DNA of 30,466 nt, from contig CAZQVN010000044.1 in assembly GCA_964596775.1 (NCBI GenBank), forward strand, positions 1-30,466, in the 5' to 3' direction. This DNA comes from CAZQVN01 sp964596775 (GTDB taxonomy: Bacteria; Eisenbacteria; RBG-16-71-46; JABDJR01; JAWXBZ01). Shown here one piece after another: positions 22,347-27,857 of this stretch. The translations under genes and the position numbers were made by a program. The notes beneath the pieces are model-generated. The model was not told the origin of the DNA. It made no database searches and saw only the letters and a list, made by a program, of their open reading frames with translations. Position 1 is the first letter of the stretch. Each line of letters starts with the position of its first letter.

Positions 22347-23228
22347 ATGATCCCGCGTTTGAATTCGCATCAGGCCCGATTTCGGGTCCTTCCGCTCGTG
22401 TTCTTCCTGTTCGCTCTCCTCCCGTGCCTCCACGGGACGGCCGGCGCCCAGACACCCAGAACCCCCCAGGAAATGCTGGATAATGCCGAGGAGAACCTCC
22501 GGATCCGGCTGAACGAGGTCCGCTCCGCACCCCTGAACGAAGCCGAGGCGCTGGAAATTCTCAGGGAGCTCATCGATGGCCGGCGCCTTTCGCAGAGGGT
22601 GGTGGCTCTCGACTTTGCCCTGGACGATTTCATGGGCCTCGTCATGATGGACCGCTATGACGAAGCCTACATTGCCGTTATCGACTCACTGATCCTGCAC
22701 TACGTGGCCGGCGATGTCGCGCCTCCCGACCCTGCCGCCGCATCCATATTCGCGCAGCGTCTCGGAACGCTTCCGCCGGTGGGAGATACCCCGACGGCCT
22801 TCATCGTCGCGATCCTGATTTCCCGCGCCTGGAACGCCGCATCATCCATGAGCGCCACGGATCCCATGAAACCCGCCGTCTCGAAAGTGGCGCTCCGTGC
22901 CATCGGCCAGGCGACCACGAACTACCTCAATACCCGGAAGGGAGAGTCCCTCCAGAAGTCCGATGATTTCTGGCATGCCTCGGTGATCCAGAGGATGCTC
23001 TGCCCGGAACATCGGTGCCCCTACACCATGAACGAGGTCCGCAACGGCCTGAAGCCCGATGGGGCGCTCTTTCGCAGGTACGTGGTCCAGTGCAGGGAGG
23101 GGGAGGAGACGCGGAACGTGGATTTCGACCTGGGTGTCCTGAGCGAAATGACCCGCTCCGGCGGGTACCAGGAACTGAAAGTCCCCATCCACTCCCCCGC
23201 CGAAAAGCTCCCCAGCGTGGAACCGTGA
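22347..23228 (+). CDS. exported protein of unknown function
   Basis: 293 residues; ATG preceded by AAGAGG 7 nt upstream. Residues 1-34 form a signal peptide (basic start, hydrophobic LPLVFFLFALLPCL, probable cleavage after GAQ or nearby); LLPC is a poor lipobox. The mature part is mostly alpha-helical with an acidic, Glu/Leu/Arg-rich first segment. Toward the C-terminus three cysteines stand close together (MLCPEHRCP and VVQCREG), which could bind a metal or form a disulfide. I do not recognise a family. It is divergent from the C25 operon and 147 nt ahead of the dockerin-like gene, which seems to have its own promoter. Codon use resembles the neighbours, so nothing marks it as recently acquired. 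Confidence 0.8.
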   Translation: MIPRLNSHQARFRVLPLVFFLFALLPCLHGTAGAQTPRTPQEMLDNAEENLRIRLNEVRSAPLNEAEALEILRELIDGRRLSQRVVALDFALDDFMGLVMMDRYDEAYIAVIDSLILHYVAGDVAPPDPAAASIFAQRLGTLPPVGDTPTAFIVAILISRAWNAASSMSATDPMKPAVSKVALRAIGQATTNYLNTRKGESLQKSDDFWHASVIQRMLCPEHRCPYTMNEVRNGLKPDGALFRRYVVQCREGEETRNVDFDLGVLSEMTRSGGYQELKVPIHSPAEKLPSVEP

Positions 23229-23270
23229 GGGGGCCGGTCCCGATCGGTGGAGGCTCGATTGAGAAAAGAT

Positions 23271-23299
23271 TTGCATTGAGTCTCGAAACCCCTTAAACT
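23271..23299 (+). promoter_or_regulatory. sigma70-type promoter for the dockerin-like gene
   Basis: TTGCAT (23271-23276), a 17-nt spacer and TAAACT (23294-23299); predicted start near 23306, giving a leader of about 70 nt. Confidence 0.55.
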
Positions 23300-23375
23300 C
23301 ACGCACGTTAAGCTCGTCTTCGACTGGATATCGTGCTACGCGCGTAAGCTGCTTGGACAATCAGGAGGTGCATCA

Positions 23376-23963
23376 ATGGGTCGGCGATACGGTGTGATCA
23401 CTCTTCTTCTGGCTCTTGGCCTCCTCTCGGCATCGGTTTCGGGGGCTGGAGTTCCGGATCCCAATCTCAGTACGGTTCCCAACGTCACGTCTGCTCCGGG
23501 CGGAGGGCTACTCTATAACGTCACCATCGTCGGATCGAGCGGTCCCATCGACAGCGCAAACGTCACGCTCGTCTGGTCCTCCGTCGGCGACACCGCCGCC
23601 TGCTGGTGCCCGACGCAGCTCCACCCGAGCATTTCCTCGACGACGAATGCAAGCGGCGTGGCCACGTTCAACGTGAAGGGCGGCGGCTGCCTCAACCCGG
23701 CCACGATTTCCGGCGGCATCGCCGTGTCGGTCTACGTCAACAGCATCAAGCTGAAGGAAGTCGGCCAGGTTTCTCCGGACGTCGTGTCGACCTCGGCGGG
23801 CCCCTGTGTCGTCGGACTGTCCGACGCGGTGGATTTCACGCCTCCACTGGCCACCGCCGTGTACAGTTTCTGCTACGACCTGAACAGCGATCTCCAGGTC
23901 GGGCTCGCGGACGCAACGATCCTGACCCCGTTCGCTGCCGGCGGAGCCAGCTGCGGCCCCTAG
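23376..23963 (+). CDS. secreted Ig-like protein with C-terminal dockerin-type repeats
   Basis: 195 residues; AGGAGG lies 8 nt before the ATG. Signal peptide at 1-23 (VITLLLALGLLSASVSGAG). Residues about 40-135 form an Ig/invasin-like beta domain (YNVTIVGSSGPIDSANVTLVW ... TTNASGVATFNVKGGG) with several cysteines (CWC, GGGC). The C-terminus carries an EF-hand-like dockerin loop, CYDLNSDLQVGLADATIL, with Asp168, Asn170, Asp172, Val175 and Asp179 at the calcium positions. The preceding stretch, CVVGLSDAVDFTPP, looks like a degenerate first half of the pair. In cellulosomes dockerins bind cohesins; in FCB-type genomes similar repeats occur on many secreted proteins with no proven partner. Its own promoter lies upstream and an intrinsic terminator downstream. 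Function unknown; probably surface or extracellular. Confidence 0.85.
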   Translation: MGRRYGVITLLLALGLLSASVSGAGVPDPNLSTVPNVTSAPGGGLLYNVTIVGSSGPIDSANVTLVWSSVGDTAACWCPTQLHPSISSTTNASGVATFNVKGGGCLNPATISGGIAVSVYVNSIKLKEVGQVSPDVVSTSAGPCVVGLSDAVDFTPPLATAVYSFCYDLNSDLQVGLADATILTPFAAGGASCGP

Positions 23964-23986
23964 TCATGAGTTGAAGAAACGTTTCA

Positions 23987-24019
23987 GGCGACGGACCCCA
24001 TCGGGTTCGTCGCCTTTTT
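23987..24019 (+). terminator. intrinsic terminator between the dockerin-like and NHL genes
   Basis: GGCGACGGACCC (23987-23998) pairs with GGGTTCGTCGCC (24003-24014), 12 bp with one G-U, loop CATC, followed at once by TTTTT. It ends 26 nt before the NHL gene start. Confidence 0.92.
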
Positions 24020-24045
24020 GTTTGTCGACTTCCCGGGAGGACAGA

Positions 24046-25614
24046 ATGACGCGTCGCCCCGTATTGCTTTCCGCCGTGATGTTCCTCCTGGTGAGTCCCG
24101 GTGCCGCGCTTTCCGAAACCCCTCCCGGGTTTGTGCTTCAGTGGGGCACGACCGGAAGCGGCCCGACGAATCTCCGCCGTCCCTTTGTCGTCGCGGCCAG
24201 CGCGGACAACCATGTGTACGTCTCGGACAGTTTCAATTATCGCGTCCAGAAATTCACGACCGGCGGTGTCCTGGTGGACTCCTGGACGGGTGTCGGATCC
24301 CCGCTGGGAATCGCGTTCGGCTCCGGCGGCGATGTCTACATCGCCGACTCGGGAGGCGATCGGATCCGGAAGCTCACGAGCGGCGGAAGCGGGATCCTTG
24401 AGTGGGGATCGACGGGCACGGCTCCCGGACGTTTCGACTTTCCCTGGGGCATCGCCGTCAACAGCGCCGGGGTCGTTCTCGTGACCGACTCCAACAACGA
24501 CCGGGTTCAGATGTTCGATGGATCCGGAACGTTTCTCGGCCAGTGGGGATCCAGCGGCACCGGAAACGGCCAGTTCAATTTCCCGGCCGGGATCGCGGTC
24601 GACGGGGACGACAAGGTCTTCGTGGCCGACCTGGAAAACCACCGGATCCAGGTCTTCGATCCGAGCGGGGTCTTCCTCTACAAGTTCGGTTTCTGCTGCG
24701 CCGGCGAGGGATCCTTCAATGGACCGAGCCAGATCAGCATCGATTCCGGGGGAAACGTCTATGTTGCCGACACGGGACACAGCCGGATCAAGAAGTTCGC
24801 CAACGACGGAACCTACCGGACCGAGTGGGGCTACTATGGAACGGGTCCCGGCGAGATGAACTATCCGACCGGCGTTTCCGTGGACGGCTCCGGCATCGTT
24901 TACGTGGCCGACTACGGAAACGACCGGATACAGAAGTTCGACCCCGCGGTGCCCCCGCTCCCCCCGCCGCCTCCGAGCTGCGACAACCAGCCGAAGATCA
25001 TGGTCCACGTCACCGCGCCCACCGCGAAGAACATATGCAGCCTGGGCGTTCCACCGTCGCTCGATCAGGCGGTCGTCAAGGGCGCCACGGCATCGCCGTC
25101 GGGACCGTTCTATTTTGTCTACCTTCTGGCGGTTCGAGGCGCGGTACCCACCCTGGCCGGCCTCCAGTGCGGCGTTTCGTACGACAACAATACCGTGAAC
25201 AGCGCCTCCAACGGCACCGGCATCGATGTGTTCGACTGGAACCTCTGCGCCACCCTGCAGTTTCCGGAACCGGGCTGGCCCGGCCCCGGAACCGGCAACA
25301 CGATCACCTGGGATAAGATCAACAACTGCCAGATCGGAGACGTGGCCGTAGCCGGGTACTTCTACGTCGCCGCGTACACGGCCGACACGTTCCGGATCAT
25401 CCCGAAACCGGCGGACGGACGGTCCGCCGTGGCCACGTGCGACAGTCCCCCGCAGCAGATCGACCTGATCCCGGCCGATCTCGGCTACGTCGCGTTCTCG
25501 CCCGGCGCCGTCCGGCAGGGGTGCAATCCCTGCGTGGCCAACTGTGCCGCCGAGAATCCGATCCCCGTGGAGAACACGACATGGAGCCGGATCAAGGGGC
25601 TAGTCGGGCGCTGA
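24046..25614 (+). CDS. secreted NHL-repeat six-bladed beta-propeller protein
   Basis: 522 residues from ATG 24046, chosen because GGGAGG precedes it and a signal peptide starts there (RRPVLLSAVMFLLVSPGAALS); the in-frame extension upstream would lie inside a terminator. Six NHL repeats are visible as VYVSDSFNYRVQKF (57-70), VYIADSGGDRIRKL (97), VLVTDSNNDRVQMF (144), VFVADLENHRIQVF (191), VYVADTGHSRIKKF (238) and VYVADYGNDRIQKF (285), at a period of 47 residues after the first, forming a six-bladed propeller. A proline linker (PPLPPPPPSC, about 303-312) leads to a Cys-rich C-terminal domain (about 315-500: LQCGVSYDN, WNLCATLQF, ITWDKINNCQIGDVAVAGYFYV). The tail ends TTWSRIKGLVGR rather than in a FlgD-like sorting domain. 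NHL propellers usually bind proteins or glycans. The 3' end overlaps rarA by 15 bp. Confidence 0.9.
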   Translation: MTRRPVLLSAVMFLLVSPGAALSETPPGFVLQWGTTGSGPTNLRRPFVVAASADNHVYVSDSFNYRVQKFTTGGVLVDSWTGVGSPLGIAFGSGGDVYIADSGGDRIRKLTSGGSGILEWGSTGTAPGRFDFPWGIAVNSAGVVLVTDSNNDRVQMFDGSGTFLGQWGSSGTGNGQFNFPAGIAVDGDDKVFVADLENHRIQVFDPSGVFLYKFGFCCAGEGSFNGPSQISIDSGGNVYVADTGHSRIKKFANDGTYRTEWGYYGTGPGEMNYPTGVSVDGSGIVYVADYGNDRIQKFDPAVPPLPPPPPSCDNQPKIMVHVTAPTAKNICSLGVPPSLDQAVVKGATASPSGPFYFVYLLAVRGAVPTLAGLQCGVSYDNNTVNSASNGTGIDVFDWNLCATLQFPEPGWPGPGTGNTITWDKINNCQIGDVAVAGYFYVAAYTADTFRIIPKPADGRSAVATCDSPPQQIDLIPADLGYVAFSPGAVRQGCNPCVANCAAENPIPVENTTWSRIKGLVGR

Positions 25615-26976
25615 TTCCCGGTCGCCGGACCCGGCCGGTTCGGCGGATCGCTGCGCCGCCCAGGTGCGCTTCAATTCTTCGAGACGCCCGGCCAGTTGGA
25701 CTTCGTGCCCGACCGTGCCCGGAACGTAGTAGGTCTTCGCCCCGAGTTCCTTCGGGAGGTGATCCTGGGCAACGGTGCCCTCCGGAGCATCGTGCGCGTA
25801 GCGGTAGCCCCGCCCGTAGCCCATTCTCGCCATGAACCGGGTCGGAGCATTGCGCAGGTGAAGCGGAACCGGCAATGACCCCCGCGACACCGCGTCTTCG
25901 GATGCGGATCCGAACGCTTCGAGAACGGATGCGCTCTTGGGGGCCAGTGCCAGGTAGATCGTGACTTCGGCCAGCGCGAGATCCCCTTCCGGTTCACCGA
26001 GAAAATGGAAGGCATCGCGGGCGGCCACGGCCAGCGACAGCGCACCCGGGTCGGCCAGGCCTACATCTTCGAGAGCGATCCGGACCAGCCGCCGCACCAG
26101 GTAAAGGCGATCCTCCCCCGCCGCCATCAGCCGGGCCAGCCAGTACAGCGACCCGTCTGGATCGCTGTCGCGGATCGACTTGTGCAGAGCCGAAACAAGG
26201 TTGAAGTGTTCCTCGCCGGACTTGTCGTGGCGGAGGGTGCGCCCCTGGAGGGCTTCCCGAACGTTGGCGACGGGGATCGGTTCCCCCTCCGCGGTCAGAC
26301 CGGAAGCGGACTCGATGAGGTTCAGAAGCCTGCGCCCGTCTCCGTCCGCCGCCTGGAGGAGAAGAGCCCGCGACTCCCCCGGAAGACTCTGCCGTCGGCT
26401 CCCGAGCCCGCGGGTGCCATCCTCGAGGGCGCGCGTCAGCAGGAGCGACAACGCCTCGTCGCTCAGCGGCTTGAGCACGAGTGTCCGCAGGCGCGAGAGG
26501 AGCGCGGCGTTCACCTCAAACGACGGATTCTCCGTCGTGGCGCCGATGAACGTCACCGTTCCCTTTTCCACGTGCGGAAGCAGGGCGTCCTGCTGGGCCT
26601 TGTTGAAGCGGTGGATCTCGTCGATGAACAGAACGGTTTTTCGACCGGCCCTGGCGCCGGTTTCCGCGCGGGCCACCACGTCCCGCAGTTCCTTGATGCC
26701 GGAAGTCACGGCCGAGAGCGACACGAGGTCGGCGCCGACGGCCCCGGCGAGCAGGCGGGCGATCGTGGTCTTTCCGGTTCCCGGGGGACCCCAGAGCAGA
26801 ACGGACGGCAGTTCCCCGCGGGTGAGGATCCGGCGCAGAAACCGCCCCTCACCGAGGATCTCGTCCTGGCCCACGACCTCGCTCAGGGAGTCGGGCCGCA
26901 TCCTGTCCGCGAGCGGCCCCGCGGGCGGGGCGCCCTCCGGTCCATGTGGTTCGTCGGGAAACAGGTCGAGGCTCAT
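25600..26976 (-). CDS. rarA: replication-associated recombination protein A (AAA+ ATPase)
   Basis: 458 residues from ATG 26976, the usual length for RarA/MgsA (YcaJ, WRNIP1 family). The conserved start PLADRMRPDSLSEVVGQ (21-37), Walker A GPPGTGKTT (63-71), Walker B LFIDEIHRF (116-124), sensor-1 region GATTENPSF and the C-terminal tetramerisation part (GSLYWLARLMAAGEDRLYLVRRL, YGRGYRYAHDAPEG) are all present. It acts in the cytoplasm at stalled replication forks with SSB. The start is unusual: no Shine-Dalgarno is found (the 15 nt before ATG read GTACACTCCCCTCC-like sequence), and the T tract of the upstream terminator ends only about 16 nt away. A later Met (MRPDS) would remove conserved residues, so 26976 is kept. 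Converges on and overlaps the NHL gene. Confidence 0.95.
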   Translation of the reverse strand: MSLDLFPDEPHGPEGAPPAGPLADRMRPDSLSEVVGQDEILGEGRFLRRILTRGELPSVLLWGPPGTGKTTIARLLAGAVGADLVSLSAVTSGIKELRDVVARAETGARAGRKTVLFIDEIHRFNKAQQDALLPHVEKGTVTFIGATTENPSFEVNAALLSRLRTLVLKPLSDEALSLLLTRALEDGTRGLGSRRQSLPGESRALLLQAADGDGRRLLNLIESASGLTAEGEPIPVANVREALQGRTLRHDKSGEEHFNLVSALHKSIRDSDPDGSLYWLARLMAAGEDRLYLVRRLVRIALEDVGLADPGALSLAVAARDAFHFLGEPEGDLALAEVTIYLALAPKSASVLEAFGSASEDAVSRGSLPVPLHLRNAPTRFMARMGYGRGYRYAHDAPEGTVAQDHLPKELGAKTYYVPGTVGHEVQLAGRLEELKRTWAAQRSAEPAGSGDRESAPD

Positions 26977-26992
26977 GGAGGGGAGTGTACAC

Positions 26993-27035
26993 AAAAAAAT
27001 CGAGGGCCGGCCCTGACTCCGGTCAGGACCGACCC
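26993..27035 (-). terminator. intrinsic terminator after the Lys/Ala microprotein gene
   Basis: On the minus strand a 14-bp stem (27022-27035 with 27004-27017, two G-U pairs) with loop CGGA is followed by TCGA and seven T (26993-26999). On the plus strand TTTT follows the stem, so some bidirectional activity is possible. Confidence 0.88.
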
Positions 27036-27085
27036 CTTTTGATCCTCGCCCGCAATGGGGCAAGAAATCCGGGCGGATGGGCGAT

Positions 27086-27178
27086 TTACTTCTTCTTCGC
27101 CGCCTTCTTCTTGGTCGTCTTCTTCTTTGCCGCCTTCTTGGTCGCCTTCTTCTTTGCAGCCTTCTTCTTCGCCGCCAT
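27086..27178 (-). CDS. 30-residue Lys/Ala/Thr-only basic microprotein, histone-H1-tail-like
   Basis: ATG at 27178, TAA at 27086. After the initiator Met the peptide uses only Lys (17), Ala (9) and Thr (3), arranged as KKK or KK blocks separated by AA, AT, A or TT pairs (MAAKKKAAKKKATKKAAKKK as its first 20). All lysines are AAG. A near-perfect AAGGAGGT lies 8 nt before the ATG, it follows the receiver gene stop by 28 nt, and a strong terminator follows its stop by about 50 nt, so it looks like a real last gene of an operon. The composition resembles eukaryotic H1 tails and bacterial H1-like proteins (HctB, AlgP), which bind DNA through charge. Binding nucleic acid or another polyanion is inferred. 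The hydrophobic Phe-rich frame on the opposite strand is its shadow. Confidence 0.75.
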   Translation of the reverse strand: MAAKKKAAKKKATKKAAKKKTTKKKAAKKK

Positions 27179-27186
27179 CAGTAACC

Positions 27187-27194
27187 ACCTCCTT
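27187..27194 (-). promoter_or_regulatory. Shine-Dalgarno of the Lys/Ala microprotein
   Basis: AAGGAGGT on the minus strand with an 8-nt spacer to ATG 27178. This is the main evidence that so short a frame is translated. Confidence 0.8.
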
Positions 27195-27206
27195 CCTCTG
27201 TTGGAT

Positions 27207-27593
27207 TTAACCTGCGGGCTCCTCTTCGGGACCGCCGATCAATTCGGTGACATGGGTCAGAATCTTTTCCAGGTCGAACGGCTTCTTCATGTAGCGATCG
27301 ACCTTCAGCTTCCTGGCTTCCGCCTTGACTTCCTTGCTGTCGAAGGCGGTCATCAGGATGACTTTCAGATCTTCGTGCTCGGAGCGAACACGGGACAGCA
27401 GCTGAATCCCGGACTCCTTGGGGAGCCGGTTATCCAGAACCATCAAATCGAACTCGGAAGAACTCAGTTGTTTCTCCGCCTGCTCGGCGCTGGCGACGGC
27501 CACCGCACGGTAGCCCGCTTCCTTCATCGCTTTGCTGAGTGTGCGCGAGAGCAACCTCTCGTCCTCCACGATCAGGACCATCTTTGGCACCAT
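27207..27593 (-). CDS. stand-alone receiver-domain response regulator (CheY/Spo0F type)
   Basis: 128 residues, a single REC domain with no output domain. The acidic pocket (VEDE, Glu10/Asp11), phospho-acceptor Asp54 (VLDNRLP), Thr82 (LMTAF) and Lys104 (MKKPFD) are all in place, so it should be phosphorylatable. Such proteins act by protein contact or as relay intermediates. AGGGGG lies very close to the ATG at 27593; the GTG at codon 2 has better spacing, so the true start may be one codon later. A sigma54-type promoter lies about 35-50 nt upstream. The microprotein gene follows after 28 nt, so the two are probably one operon. The NtrB/NtrC-like pair directly upstream is the likely regulator and could also be its phosphodonor. 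Confidence 0.92.
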   Translation of the reverse strand: MVPKMVLIVEDERLLSRTLSKAMKEAGYRAVAVASAEQAEKQLSSSEFDLMVLDNRLPKESGIQLLSRVRSEHEDLKVILMTAFDSKEVKAEARKLKVDRYMKKPFDLEKILTHVTELIGGPEEEPAG

Positions 27594-27625
27594 TTCCCCC
27601 TGAAAGACTTCATGCAGGGGTATAG

Positions 27626-27642
27626 AGCAAACACGATGCCAA
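27626..27642 (-). promoter_or_regulatory. sigma54 (-24/-12) promoter of the receiver/microprotein operon
   Basis: The minus strand reads TTGGCATCGTGTTTGCT. It keeps the GG (-24, at 27639-27640) and GC (-12, at 27627-27628) dinucleotides at the required 12-nt offset and matches TGGCACGnnnnTTGCW except at two positions. The start is predicted near 27615, a leader of about 22 nt. Confidence 0.7.
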
Positions 27643-27647
27643 TTCGA

Positions 27648-27710
27648 CGGTTACCAGAACCGTGCCAGTTGCGTAAGCTCTTATCATGTTGCAATGGAAC
27701 GGTTTAACCG
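27648..27710 (-). promoter_or_regulatory. two CGGTT/AACCG inverted repeats, candidate activator sites
   Basis: CGGTT-n5-AACCG at 27648-27662 and CGGTT-n1-AACCG at 27700-27710 lie upstream of the sigma54 promoter, about 33-47 and 85-95 nt before its predicted start. The distal copy is at a plausible distance for an NtrC-type enhancer; the differing spacers weaken the case. Confidence 0.35.
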
Positions 27711-27762
27711 GAAGTGCCTGCAGGGCGAACGTGACTGGAAGAGGTCGAGGCCGTAATCCCAA

Positions 27763-27782
27763 GTCCTGTAATGAAATAGGAC
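27763..27782. repeat. GTCCT/AGGAC inverted repeat in the regulatory gap
   Basis: Five-bp arms, GTCCT and AGGAC, separated by 10 nt. Short, so chance is possible; listed because it lies among other repeats upstream of the sigma54 promoter. Confidence 0.25.
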
Positions 27783-27805
27783 AAAAATTGATCGGAAATT
27801 TGTAA

Positions 27806-27831
27806 GGTGTTGCAGGGCTTGGTGTTGCAGG
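27806..27831. repeat. 11-bp direct repeat in the regulatory gap
   Basis: GGTGTTGCAGG occurs at 27806-27816 and again at 27821-27831, a period of 15 bp (about one and a half helical turns). It lies between the end of the sigma54 activator gene and the sigma54 promoter and could be a tandem protein-binding site. Confidence 0.45.
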
Positions 27832-27857
27832 ATTGACCAGAATATGGACAAGTCTGA

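Noticed and set aside
23971..24045. In-frame upstream extension of the NHL protein
   Set aside because: It would be encoded by the terminator hairpin and places a basic segment before the signal peptide; the ATG at 24046 has a good ribosome site.
27086..27178. The Lys/Ala frame as a mere low-complexity repeat
   Set aside because: The blocks are irregular, and a strong ribosome site, operon spacing and following terminator fit a gene better than a random repeat.
27655..27668. Second sigma54-like element with perfect TGGCACG
   Set aside because: The -12 position reads TGGTA instead of TTGCW, so the essential GC dinucleotide is missing.
26946..27707. Plus-strand frame with Phe/Ala-rich, membrane-like stretch
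   Set aside because: The hydrophobic run is the reverse complement of the AAG-rich Lys/Ala microprotein gene, and the frame also crosses a terminator and the receiver gene backwards.
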